Of a stretch of 64,000 bases of DNA, positions 26,879-35,292 are shown piece after piece. Position numbers and translations under genes: made by a program. Origin of the DNA: Metapseudomonas resinovorans DSM 21078 (GTDB lineage: Bacteria; Pseudomonadota; Gammaproteobacteria; Pseudomonadales; Pseudomonadaceae); NCBI RefSeq assembly GCF_000423545.1, contig NZ_KE384031.1, positions 93,492-157,491 of the forward strand, written 5' to 3'. Each line of letters opens with the position of its first letter. The stretch's first letter is position 1. The notes below the pieces were generated by a model, which worked only from the letters and a program-made list of their open reading frames with translations, searched no databases and was not told the origin of the DNA.

Positions 26879-29739
26879 CAGAAGCGCTCCGCCAATTCGC
26901 GCACCGCCGCTGCGCTTTCCATCGTGAGCGCGCCCTCGGCCAGTTCGCGGGCCGCCGACAGGCTGAACTCGCGCACGCGCGCCTTGACCTCGGCAATGCC
27001 TCCGGCAGACAGGCTCAGTTCGTCCACCCCGAGGCCGACCAGCAGCGGCACCGCCAGCGGATCGCCGGCCAGCTCGCCGCACACGCCTACCCACTTGCCC
27101 TGGGCATGGGCCGCACGCACGGTGAGGTCGATCAGTTGCAGCACCGCCGGATGCAGGCCGTCGGCCTGGGCGGAGAGCGTCGGATGGCCACGATCGATGG
27201 CCAGGCAGTACTGGGTCAGGTCATTGGTGCCGATGCTGAAGAAATCGACTTCCCTGGCCAGCACCGGCGCGATCAGCGCCGCCGATGGCACCTCGACCAT
27301 GATCCCAAGTTGCAGATCGGCCTGGGGAATCTCGGCGGCCAGGCGCAGGCTCATGTCGCGGGCCTGGCGCCATTCATCGACGCTGCCAACCATGGGGAAC
27401 ATGATGCGCAATGGGCGACCGTCGCTGGCACGCAGCAGCGCACGCAACTGGGTTTCCATCAGGTGCGGACGTTGCAGGGTCAGGCGCACGCCACGCACGC
27501 CGAGGAAGGGGTTTTCCTCTTCCGGCACGGGCCAGTAAGGCAAAGGTTTGTCGCCGCCGACGTCGAGGGTTCGCGCCACCAGCGGGCGCCCGTCAAGAGC
27601 ATCGAACACGCGGCGATACTCGGCTTCCTGGGTGGCCAGATCCGGCGCTTGGGGATGAGCCATGAAGATGAATTCGGTACGCAGCAGGCCCACGCCCTCG
27701 GCGCCCTGGGCCACCGCCTTGGCCGCACCGGCGCTCTCGCCCAGGTTGGCGCAGATTTCCACGCGATGACCGTCACGGGTCAGGGCCGGTTCCAGCTTGT
27801 GCGCATCGGCCAGTTGCAGGCGACGCTGGCGACCTTCCTGTTCCTGGCGCGCACGCTCCAGTTGCTCGGCATTCGGGTTCACGATCAGGCGACCACGCTG
27901 GCCATCCAGCAGCAGTGGCGTGCACGCCGCCAGCAGCAGGACACCCGCCCCGGCGCCGACCAGCGCAGGAATGCCCATGGCACGGGCGACGATGGCGCTG
28001 TGGGACGTGGCGCCACCACGGGCGGTGAGGATACCTGCCACGCGGTTGCGGTCCAGGCGCGCCACATCCGACGGCGCCATTTCGTCCATCACCAGGATGT
28101 ACGGCTCTTGCGGTTCAGGCGCCTCCTCGGCCCCACAAAGCTGGGCCAGCACGCGGCGGCCAATGTCGCGCAAGTCGGCGGCGCGCTCTGCCAGCAGCGC
28201 ATCGTGCAGGCTTTCCTGTTGAGCGGCAGCGCTTTCGATCACCGTCATCCAGGCGGCGGCGGCGCTTTCGCCCTGCTTGAGGCGGGCGTCCACTTCATCG
28301 CCCAACTCCGGGTCGGCGAGCATCTCCAGGTGGGTGATGAAAATCTCGCGGATGGCCTTGGCCTCGCTGCGCAGCACCAGCGCCTCGATTTCGCCGCGTA
28401 CATGGCCGATGGCCTGGAGCAGGCGCTCGCGCTCGAAGTCGGGGGACTCGCCACGCAGCGGATAGTCGAACTCCTTGTGCAAGTGGATGTGCGCCGGGCC
28501 AACGGCAATGCCGGGGGCAGCGGGCACCGCCAGGAGCTGGCTACCCGGCAACGGGGCGGCGATGGGCAGGGCTTCTGGCTCTTCCTCTTGCACGGGCTCT
28601 ACACAGATCGGTAACGGTTCGATCTCTTCGCCCAGTCCCTGTTCGATGGCGGTTTTCAGGACCGGCAACACGGCGTCGGCGATGGCCGGCTCGGCCATGA
28701 TCTCAATGACCTGGCCACGGCGGATGCCGAGGCTCAGCAGCTTGCTCAAACTCTTGGCGGACACGGCAGCAGCACCGCTGTCGGCTACCCGCAGCCGGAT
28801 CTCGCCGTCGAAGGTCTTGGCCAGTTGCACCAGCTCCTTGGCCGGACGCGCATGCAGGCCATGGGCGTTGGCCAGGGGTAGACGCAGGCAGGGCCAGTCG
28901 GGCTGGCTTTCGCCCCCCAATGCTTCCAGCACGGCGCGGCGCTGGGTAGCACGGGCCAACTCGCGCCCCCGGCCCTCGATCAGCAAGGCGCACAGCCGTT
29001 CCAGCAGGGCCAGATGGGCGTCACCCAGGCTCGCCAGGCAGAACAGGCCATTGAGCGGTTGATCGAGATAGCGCAGTGGCTTTTCCGGCGTGAGGTACGC
29101 CAGGCCCGGCCGTTGTACCGCCTGGTCGCTGTGCAACCACCAGAGGCCATCACCCAGCGGCAGCGGTTCACCCTGCAGCAGCGCGGCGGCGAATCCGCTG
29201 CCCACGCAATCGGCACGGCGCAGCAGGCGGGCGCCTTGCAGCACCAGCTCGTCGTAGTCTTGCGCCGCGACACCAAGGCCAATCAGTTGATCGTCCAGGG
29301 CCAGCTCCTGGGGCGCGCTCTGCAACAGCTTGAGGATGTCTTCCGGGGTTTCGGCGCGCCGCAGCTCGCTGCCCAGATCCGCCTCGCCCAACGCGCGGGT
29401 GAGTATCTGCAGCAAGCGCAGGTGTTCGTCGGACTTGGCGGCAATGCCGATGGCGAGATAGACCCGCTGGCCATCGCCCCACTCCACGCCATCGGGAAAC
29501 TGCATCAGGCGCACGCCGGTGGTGAACACCAGCTCGCGGGTTTGCGGGGTGCCGTGGGGAATGGCGATGCCCTGGCCGAGGTAGGTGGCACCCTGGGCTT
29601 CACGCGCCTCCAGCCCGGCAAGATAACCCGGCGCGACCAGGCCTTCGCCCTCCAGCAACTCGGCGAGCATCCGCAATGCGGCGGCTTTATCCGTCGCGAC
29701 CAGGCCCATGGAAATCTGCCCTGCGGTCAGTTCGAGCAT
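26878..29739 (-). CDS. fruB: Multidomain fructose PTS phosphotransferase EIIA-HPr-EI (FruB)
   Basis: 953 residues from the ATG at 29739, preceded by AGAGGTGA. EIIA-Fru occupies about 1-150 with the phospho-His at 62 (GIAIPHGT). An HPr domain near 285-370 has [14 protein letters not shown]. Enzyme I fills about 420-950, with [21 protein letters not shown] (active His), [13 protein letters not shown] and the C-terminal PEP-binding barrel ([25 protein letters not shown]). It carries phosphate from PEP to FruA. First gene of fruBKA and divergent from fruR, with a Cra-type operator upstream. Confidence 0.97.
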   Translation of the reverse strand: MLELTAGQISMGLVATDKAAALRMLAELLEGEGLVAPGYLAGLEAREAQGATYLGQGIAIPHGTPQTRELVFTTGVRLMQFPDGVEWGDGQRVYLAIGIAAKSDEHLRLLQILTRALGEADLGSELRRAETPEDILKLLQSAPQELALDDQLIGLGVAAQDYDELVLQGARLLRRADCVGSGFAAALLQGEPLPLGDGLWWLHSDQAVQRPGLAYLTPEKPLRYLDQPLNGLFCLASLGDAHLALLERLCALLIEGRGRELARATQRRAVLEALGGESQPDWPCLRLPLANAHGLHARPAKELVQLAKTFDGEIRLRVADSGAAAVSAKSLSKLLSLGIRRGQVIEIMAEPAIADAVLPVLKTAIEQGLGEEIEPLPICVEPVQEEEPEALPIAAPLPGSQLLAVPAAPGIAVGPAHIHLHKEFDYPLRGESPDFERERLLQAIGHVRGEIEALVLRSEAKAIREIFITHLEMLADPELGDEVDARLKQGESAAAAWMTVIESAAAQQESLHDALLAERAADLRDIGRRVLAQLCGAEEAPEPQEPYILVMDEMAPSDVARLDRNRVAGILTARGGATSHSAIVARAMGIPALVGAGAGVLLLAACTPLLLDGQRGRLIVNPNAEQLERARQEQEGRQRRLQLADAHKLEPALTRDGHRVEICANLGESAGAAKAVAQGAEGVGLLRTEFIFMAHPQAPDLATQEAEYRRVFDALDGRPLVARTLDVGGDKPLPYWPVPEEENPFLGVRGVRLTLQRPHLMETQLRALLRASDGRPLRIMFPMVGSVDEWRQARDMSLRLAAEIPQADLQLGIMVEVPSAALIAPVLAREVDFFSIGTNDLTQYCLAIDRGHPTLSAQADGLHPAVLQLIDLTVRAAHAQGKWVGVCGELAGDPLAVPLLVGLGVDELSLSAGGIAEVKARVREFSLSAARELAEGALTMESAAAVRELAERF

Positions 29740-29846
29740 TGCGTCACCTCTCACGGGCGTTGCGCCCTTCTTGTATTTGTCACCTGCCATCAACCTGCGC
29801 TACCAGCCGTCGAATTGGTTGGCTAAAGAGTAGACAGAGCGCCTGC

Positions 29847-29858
29847 TGAATCGTTTCA
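29847..29858. promoter_or_regulatory. Cra/FruR operator
   Basis: TGAATCGTTTCA is a one-mismatch version of the palindrome TGAAACGTTTCA bound by Cra/FruR. It lies about 110 bp upstream of fruB and 87 bp upstream of the fruR TTG start, in the divergent intergenic region. Control of fruBKA by fructose-1-phosphate-relieved FruR is known in Pseudomonas putida. Confidence 0.82.
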
Positions 29859-29944
29859 CTAAACTGAGCTGGCACGTTACTCGATAATCTTCGATTCTTG
29901 AAGCCCGTCCGATGAAACACATCCGCATAACAGGAGTCGCCAAC

Positions 29945-30934
29945 TTGAAACTCAGTGATATCGCCCGCCTGGCCGGTGTCTCGGTGACCACGGCCAGTTA
30001 CGTGATCAACGGCAAGGCCGAGCAGAAGCGCATCAGCCCGGCGACCGTGGAGCGCGTGCAGGCGGTGGTGGACGAGCATGGTTTCAAGCCTAACCCCCAG
30101 GCCGCGGGGCTACGCAGCCGGCAAACGCGGACCCTCGGCTTCATCCTTCCGGACCTGGAAAACCCCAGCTACGCCCGCTTGGCCAAGCTGCTGGAACAAG
30201 GCGCGCGGGCACGGGGTTATCAGTTGTTGATCGCCAGCTCAGACGACGAACCGGACAGCGAGCGGCAACTGCTCAAGCTGTTCCGTGCGCGGCGCTGCGA
30301 CGCCCTGATCGTCGCCAGTTGCCTGCCGAAGGAAGACGACAGTCTCGGGCAACTGCTGGATGAGGGCCTGCCGGTGATCGCCGTGGACCGGGTACGCGAC
30401 CCCCGGCGATTCTGCTCGGTGGTCAGCGACGACCGCCTGGCTTGCCAGCAACTCACCCGCAGCCTGCTGCAACCGGCGCCCCGCCGTATTGCCTTGCTCG
30501 GCGCCCGGCCAGACCTGCCCATCAGCGCCGAGCGCAGCTCCGGCTTCCATGACGCACTGAAGGGGCACACGTGCGAAGTACTGGAACTCCAGGGCGAAGA
30601 CTTCAGCCGCGAGTGCGGCCAGCGCCTGATGGCCGACCTGCTGCAACAGGGCGAGTTGCCAGATGTATTGATCACCACCGCCTACGTGCTGCTGGCCGGC
30701 GTGCTGGACGCCCTGCGCGAACACGGCGCCTGGCCTGAGCGGTTGCGCGTGGGCACCTTCGGCGATACCCAATTGCTGGACTTCCTGCCACTGCCGGTGA
30801 ATTCCATGTATCAGCAGCATGAGTTGATTGCCGAACAAGTGCTGGGGCTGGCGTTGGCGGCGGTGGAGCGGGACGTCTACGAGCCGGGGGTGCGCGGCGT
30901 AGTGCGGAAGTTGAAACAGAGGATCGCCCTGTAG
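29945..30934 (+). CDS. fruR: LacI-family fructose repressor FruR/Cra
   Basis: About 329 residues from a TTG at 29945, preceded by AGGAG at 8 nt. This gives the canonical beginning KLSDIARLAGVSVTTASYVINGKA; an ATG at 29912 lacks a ribosome site. HTH at 1-25, then a hinge helix, then the sugar-binding domain (RTLGFILPDLENPSYARLAKLLEQGARARGYQLLIASSDD). It should repress fruBKA and respond to fructose-1-phosphate. Its stop codon TAG lies within the first bases of a REP palindrome. Confidence 0.93.
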   Translation: MKLSDIARLAGVSVTTASYVINGKAEQKRISPATVERVQAVVDEHGFKPNPQAAGLRSRQTRTLGFILPDLENPSYARLAKLLEQGARARGYQLLIASSDDEPDSERQLLKLFRARRCDALIVASCLPKEDDSLGQLLDEGLPVIAVDRVRDPRRFCSVVSDDRLACQQLTRSLLQPAPRRIALLGARPDLPISAERSSGFHDALKGHTCEVLELQGEDFSRECGQRLMADLLQQGELPDVLITTAYVLLAGVLDALREHGAWPERLRVGTFGDTQLLDFLPLPVNSMYQQHELIAEQVLGLALAAVERDVYEPGVRGVVRKLKQRIAL

Positions 30935-30993
30935 GAGCGAGCTTGCTCGCGAAAACGGCGCCAGAAGAGCTTCGCGGGCAAGCCCGCTCCTAC
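30931..30993. repeat. REP-type palindromic element after fruR
   Basis: Inverted arms GTAGGAGCGAGCTTGCTCGC and GCGGGCAAGCCCGCTCCTAC are separated by about 20 bases. The TAG of the left arm serves as the fruR stop codon. Confidence 0.85.
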
Positions 30994-31005
30994 AAACCCG
31001 CACCC

Positions 31006-31956
31006 TCAACCGATGAACGCGTTTGCGCGATATTCCCTCGGTGACTGCTCGAAGTGCTTCTTGAATGTGCGGCTGAAATGCGCGGAATCGGTAAAGCCCC
31101 AGCGAAAGGCGATATCCGTGATCGAGTCATTGCGCAGGCGCGGGTTAGCGAGGTCGGCGGCGCTGCGCTTCAGGCGCGCACGCTGGATGAAGCGGCAGAC
31201 GCTGTCGCCCTGGTCCTCGAATAGCCGATAGAGCTGTCGCACCGAGATATTCAGTTGCTTGGCCAGGGCCAGCGGCGTCAAGCCGGGTTCCGACAGGGAC
31301 TGGTCGATCAATTGCTGGGCCAGGCTGCGCAGGCCGGCATTGTGGGAGCCGTCCAGTTCGCTGGTGGTTTGTCCGGCTTGCTGCTTGAGGGTCGGCGCCA
31401 GCAGGGCGATCAGCGCTTCCTGCAGGGCATCGCCCTCCTCCAGGCCGGCGTAATGGTCCAGTTCACCGCCGCAGATCTGCTCCACCAGGGTGCGCAGCAC
31501 ACGGCCGCTGGCGCAGTGCTGGGAGAGTTTGCCAAAGGTCGGCCGGCCCTCCGGCAAATGGCGGCAGACGTCCTCGCGGGACAAATGGAAAGAAGCGTGC
31601 TCGATCAGCCCGCGGGGCAGGATCTCGCAAGCGCGCGCCGAATCCATCAGGGCCATTTCGCCGGGTGCCAGTTCGACGCTTTCGCCGTTCTGGCGCAACT
31701 GGGCGCGGCCGCTGCGCTGGACGACCAGGAAGCAGTGGCGATCGTCGTCGTGATCGATGGAGGTACGCTGGCGGCTGATCATCCCGGCATTGGTGCGAAT
31801 CTGCGCGACCTCCAGGCCGGAGATATCCTGGCGGGCGATCTCGCCGATGAACAGGCCTTGGCTGAGCGCCGGCCGCGACTCGAAGCGCCCGCAAACACCT
31901 TGTAGGGCACGGAGCCAGGAATCGAAATCATGGGAGCGGACAGCTGGGGTAACCAT
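31006..31956 (-). CDS. AraC-family regulator, FeaR-like
   Basis: A 316-residue regulator. The N-terminal cupin-like AraC-binding domain (about 30-190) includes HCFLVVQRSGRAQLRQNGESVELAPGEMALMDS. The C-terminal AraC HTH pair (about 215-312) has LTPLALAKQLNISVRQLYRLFEDQG and ITDIAFRWGFTDSAHFSRTFKKHF. The layout fits the FeaR/AraC-binding-like subgroup that activates aromatic amine catabolism. The dehydrogenase and aminotransferase genes nearby support that role. The promoter region carries the palindrome at 32007. Confidence 0.82.
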   Translation of the reverse strand: MVTPAVRSHDFDSWLRALQGVCGRFESRPALSQGLFIGEIARQDISGLEVAQIRTNAGMISRQRTSIDHDDDRHCFLVVQRSGRAQLRQNGESVELAPGEMALMDSARACEILPRGLIEHASFHLSREDVCRHLPEGRPTFGKLSQHCASGRVLRTLVEQICGGELDHYAGLEEGDALQEALIALLAPTLKQQAGQTTSELDGSHNAGLRSLAQQLIDQSLSEPGLTPLALAKQLNISVRQLYRLFEDQGDSVCRFIQRARLKRSAADLANPRLRNDSITDIAFRWGFTDSAHFSRTFKKHFEQSPREYRANAFIG

Positions 31957-32006
31957 CGGACACCTCCGGAGCGGGCTGAAGCCGGCCTTGTCGTTATGGC
32001 CACATA

Positions 32007-32020
32007 ATTAACATGTTAAT
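32007..32020. promoter_or_regulatory. Palindromic operator upstream of the FeaR-like gene
   Basis: A perfect 14-bp palindrome, ATTAACATGTTAAT, lies about 50 bp upstream of the AraC-family start. On the minus strand it sits in the spacer of a possible sigma-70 promoter (TTGCTG, 17 bp, TAATTA). The same RTTAAY-N2-RTTAAY pattern is found at 37649, 42184, 42373 and 44853. Confidence 0.6.
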
Positions 32021-32074
32021 AATGTATCAGCAAGCCATCATCGCCGCTGACTCACTCGCCCACGGGCGCACATG

Positions 32075-32098
32075 AAAAAGGGCCGCATTGCGGCCCTT
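32075..32098 (-). terminator. Rho-independent terminator of the APC permease gene
   Basis: Stem AAGGGCCGC / GCGGCCCTT with a 3-nt loop. On the minus strand it is followed by a run of T. It lies about 20 bp beyond the permease stop codon. Confidence 0.85.
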
Positions 32099-32116
32099 GA
32101 ATCGCCCTGGCGAACC

Positions 32117-33526
32117 TCAGATATCCGGTTCGAAGAGTTTGCGTTTCATCACCAGCTTGACCCACGCCAAGGCAATCAGGCCCACCAGCCCCAGTACCGC
32201 GCCAGTCAGCAGGTACACCGTCTGAGTCATCTCCGGCGACGGGGAATTGTTCAGCGCGATGTAGCCCATGCCGAGGATGCCGACGATCTGCGGCAGCGGG
32301 TAGAAGGCTGACTTGTAGGGGCGCGGCAGGTCCGGCTGGCGTCGACGCAGCACCATCACGTTGACGTGGGCGATGATGTAGGCCAGCAGCCAACTGGTGG
32401 ACGCCGCGATCAGCAGCGTGATGATGGAATCCGGCCCCATCAGCAAGAACGGCAGGGCGATGATGATCGCCACGAAGACGATGGCCATCCACGGCGTGCC
32501 GAAGCGCTTGTGCAGCACCTGCATCTGCGGGAAGGCCTGGCCGTTCTCGGCCATGCCGCAGAGCATGCGGGGTACCGCTGCCAGCACCGTGTTGACGGTC
32601 GAACAGGTGGCGGTCAGCGCCATGACCGTGGCGATGATCACCGCGCCCTTGCCAAACACCGCGAACACATAGTCCAGATACGGCAACGGCGAGGTCGTCA
32701 GGGTTTCCACCGACAGGTAGCGGCTGGCGCCGACGCAGAAAATCACGAACAGGGTGAAGGTGATGGTCAGCGACAGCGTCATCGAGCGCGGGATGTTGCG
32801 CTCCGGCTGGCGTACCTCGCCAATCAGCGGGCAGATGAACTCGGCCCCCACCAGCAGCCACATGGCAAGGGCCACCAGGCCGATGAAGCTGCCATCGAGA
32901 ATGCCATCCCAGCCCCAGTTAACGTCAGGCACGAAGCCTGCCGCCGGTGCTTCGGCCAGCCCGCCCACCGCGCTCAGGCCCACCAGCAACAGAGCCGCCA
33001 CCATGGCGAAGGTGAAGACGTTCTGCAGCTTGGCGAACACATCCGTGCCGAGGATGTTCAGCACCGTGAGAACGACCAGGATGGACAGCGGCACCAGGGT
33101 GGCGGGGAAGACGCCGGGGAATAGCTTGTCGAGGATCGCATCCACCAGTAGCAGCTCGGCGGAAAGCCCGAACATCGCCACGATCACGTAGCCGGCGAAC
33201 ACCGCAACGATGGCGGGGAAGTGACCGATGGCCTTCTGCGTGTAGGTCGCCAGGGTCCCCGCCTGGGGAAACATCAGCGACAGCTCGGCAAAGCTCTGCA
33301 CGTAGCACTGCGCCAGGATGAAGGCCACGGCGAAGGCGGCGATGAAGCCGAGGCCGCCAAAGCCCAGTCCCTGCAACGCCGACATCATCGCGCCCTGAAC
33401 CACCACGACGCCGATACAGATGGCGATCATGGTGGTGAAGCCCAGGGCTTTCTTTGCCGGCCGGGCGGACGCAACGGGCGCAGCCGGTGCCGTCACGTCC
33501 AGGCCATTGGTGGAGGTCTTGTTCAT
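32117..33526 (-). CDS. APC-superfamily amino acid/amine permease
   Basis: About 469 residues from the ATG at 33526 (MNKTSTNGLDV); the ORF extends far into the upstream gene. About twelve membrane helices. The first (FTTMIAICIGVVVVQGAMMSALQGLGFGG) and the SLMFPQAGTLATYTQKAIG and FICPLIGEVRQPERNIPRSM motifs place it in the APC family. It lies 38 bp downstream of the aldehyde dehydrogenase on the same strand, so the two form an operon. Import of a biogenic aromatic amine such as tyramine or phenylethylamine is inferred from that context. Confidence 0.88.
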   Translation of the reverse strand: MNKTSTNGLDVTAPAAPVASARPAKKALGFTTMIAICIGVVVVQGAMMSALQGLGFGGLGFIAAFAVAFILAQCYVQSFAELSLMFPQAGTLATYTQKAIGHFPAIVAVFAGYVIVAMFGLSAELLLVDAILDKLFPGVFPATLVPLSILVVLTVLNILGTDVFAKLQNVFTFAMVAALLLVGLSAVGGLAEAPAAGFVPDVNWGWDGILDGSFIGLVALAMWLLVGAEFICPLIGEVRQPERNIPRSMTLSLTITFTLFVIFCVGASRYLSVETLTTSPLPYLDYVFAVFGKGAVIIATVMALTATCSTVNTVLAAVPRMLCGMAENGQAFPQMQVLHKRFGTPWMAIVFVAIIIALPFLLMGPDSIITLLIAASTSWLLAYIIAHVNVMVLRRRQPDLPRPYKSAFYPLPQIVGILGMGYIALNNSPSPEMTQTVYLLTGAVLGLVGLIALAWVKLVMKRKLFEPDI

Positions 33527-33564
33527 TCTTGTGTTCCTCACGGGTGGATGCGGGGGAGCGTCGC

Positions 33565-35052
33565 TCAGTAGGCGATGCACACGGATTTGTTCTCGGTGAA
33601 GGCCTCGATCGCCGCATGGCCCATCTCGCGGCCGATGCCGGACTGCTTGAAGCCGCCGAAGGGCATGGAGGGGTCCAGCAGGTTGTGGGCGTTGACCCAC
33701 ACGGTGCCGGCCTTCAGGCGCGGGATCAGGCCCATCACCTGCTTCAGGTCGTTGGACCAGATGCTCGCGGCGAGGCCGTAGGGGCTGTCGTTGGCCAGGC
33801 GAACCACTTCGTCGATTTCGTCGAAGGGCGTGGCCACCAGCACCGGGCCGAAGATTTCCTCGCGCACCACCTGCATGTCCGGGCGCACGTTGGCAATCAC
33901 CGTCGGCTTGACGAAGAAGCCTTGCTCGCCGTGGGCCTCGCCGCCGCAGATGACGCTGGCGCCCTGGGCGCGGCCGCTGTCGATCATGCCCAGCACGCGG
34001 CGCTGCTGCTTGGCGGAGATCAGCGGGTTGATCTGCGCGCTCGGGTCCAGGCCCGCGCCGATGCTGAGGGAGGTGGCAATGCCGTGCAGGCGCTCCAGAA
34101 CCTGGTCGAACGACTTGCGCTGCACATAGAGGCGCGAGCCGGCGGTGCAGACCTGGCCATTGTTGAAGAAGATCGCCCCGGCAGCACCTGCGGCAGCGTT
34201 GTCCAGGGCGGTGTCGTCGAGCACGATCACCGGCGACTTGCCCCCCAGCTCCAGGGTGAAGCGGGTCATGTTCTCCACCGCGGAGTGGGCGATCAGCTTG
34301 CCCACCGGGGTCGAGCCGGTGAAGGCCAGCTTGTCGATACCCGGATGCGCCGCCAGTGCCGCGCCGGCCTCGGCACCGACGCCGGTGACGATGTTCACCA
34401 CACCGGCGGGGATGCCGGCGTCCAGGCACAGCTGGCCGAGTCGCAGGGCGGTCAGCGGGGTCTCGTCAGCGGGTTTGAGCACCACGGTACAGCCGCAAGC
34501 CAGCGCCGGGACGACCTTCCACAGGGCCATCAACAGCGGGAAGTTCCACGGCACGATGGCGCCGACCACGCCAACCGGCTCGGGCACGGTGTAAGCGCGG
34601 AATTTGCCGCCGGGAATGGCACCGATGGACAGGTCCAGGCTCTTGCCTTCGATCTTGGTGGCCCAGCCGGCCATGTAGCGCACGTACTCGACGCCGGCGC
34701 CGACCTCGATGGCCCGCGACAGGTTGATCGACTTGCCGTTGTTCAGGGTTTCCAGCTGCGCGAGCTCTTCGCCATGGGCCTCCAGCAGGTCGGCCAACTT
34801 CAGCAGCAGGCGTTCGCGGTCGGCCGGGCGCTGGGCCGCCCAGCTGCCTTCGAAGGCACGCCGCGCCGCGGCCACAGCCAGATCCACATCGGCCTTGCCG
34901 GCCACGGCGACACGGGCCAGTTCCTCGCCCGTGGCCGGGTTGTGCACGGGCATCTCGGCGCCGGACAGCGCAGACCGTGACTGGCCGTCGATCAACAGGC
35001 CGTGGTGGGCGTGGACGAAGGCCGTCACGCGGGGGTCAAGGGCAATGCTCAT
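33565..35052 (-). CDS. feaB: Phenylacetaldehyde dehydrogenase-like aldehyde dehydrogenase (FeaB-like)
   Basis: A 495-residue NAD(P)-dependent aldehyde dehydrogenase. Features: VPWNFPLLMALWKVVPALA, FTGSTPVGKLI, the catalytic Glu in LELGGKSP and the catalytic Cys in NNGQVCTAGSRLYV (about residue 303). Several stretches, such as HGLLIDG, LETLNNGKSI and KIEGKSLDLSI, resemble E. coli FeaB closely. Predicted reaction: (4-hydroxy)phenylacetaldehyde to (4-hydroxy)phenylacetate. It is divergent from a class III aminotransferase, with AraC-type direct repeats between them. Confidence 0.82.
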   Translation of the reverse strand: MSIALDPRVTAFVHAHHGLLIDGQSRSALSGAEMPVHNPATGEELARVAVAGKADVDLAVAAARRAFEGSWAAQRPADRERLLLKLADLLEAHGEELAQLETLNNGKSINLSRAIEVGAGVEYVRYMAGWATKIEGKSLDLSIGAIPGGKFRAYTVPEPVGVVGAIVPWNFPLLMALWKVVPALACGCTVVLKPADETPLTALRLGQLCLDAGIPAGVVNIVTGVGAEAGAALAAHPGIDKLAFTGSTPVGKLIAHSAVENMTRFTLELGGKSPVIVLDDTALDNAAAGAAGAIFFNNGQVCTAGSRLYVQRKSFDQVLERLHGIATSLSIGAGLDPSAQINPLISAKQQRRVLGMIDSGRAQGASVICGGEAHGEQGFFVKPTVIANVRPDMQVVREEIFGPVLVATPFDEIDEVVRLANDSPYGLAASIWSNDLKQVMGLIPRLKAGTVWVNAHNLLDPSMPFGGFKQSGIGREMGHAAIEAFTENKSVCIAY

Positions 35053-35138
35053 CTCGATTCCTCTTCTCGCTCGGCCGTCATGGCGACCGGGTCACTCGGA
35101 TAGTCGAGAGAAACTGTGCGCCAAGCCCTGGGCGCGAT

Positions 35139-35177
35139 CTTGATCCTGGCTGCCGCCGAACTTGCCAATGGCTGCCA
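35139..35177 (-). promoter_or_regulatory. Tandem AraC-type repeats facing the aldehyde dehydrogenase gene
   Basis: Read on the minus strand, TGGCAG-CCATT-GGCAAG (35177-35161) is followed 22 bp further by the weaker copy CGGCAG-CCAGG-ATCAAG (35155-35139). A two-turn direct repeat is the usual layout for an AraC-family activator. It ends 87 bp before the dehydrogenase start. Confidence 0.55.
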
Positions 35178-35184
35178 GCCGCTC

Positions 35185-35223
35185 TGGCAGAAAAAGGCAA
35201 ACCCCGTGGCAGGCAGATGCAAG
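35185..35223 (+). promoter_or_regulatory. Tandem AraC-type repeats facing the aminotransferase gene
   Basis: TGGCAG-AAAAA-GGCAAA at 35185-35201 is followed exactly 22 bp later by TGGCAG-GCAGA-TGCAAG at 35207-35223. They point toward the aminotransferase start 70 bp downstream and match the mirrored repeats of the divergent promoter. Confidence 0.6.
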
Positions 35224-35292
35224 TATTCGTCGACCGTTTGAGGCACAAATGCAGCCACGCAGCTTGCACCGCTGCCCTAGAGGAGATTTCAC

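Noticed and set aside
24741-28614. Two long plus-strand frames opposite fruA, fruK and fruB
   Set aside because: They are antisense to well-supported PTS genes and contain no recognisable domain.
29859-29900. Possible sigma-54 promoter (TGGCACGTTACTCGAT)
   Set aside because: The -24 element is suggestive but the -12 GC is absent at the right spacing.
33527-34429. N-terminal extension of the APC permease frame
   Set aside because: It runs into the aldehyde dehydrogenase gene in another frame; the permease starts naturally at 33526 just before its first membrane helix.
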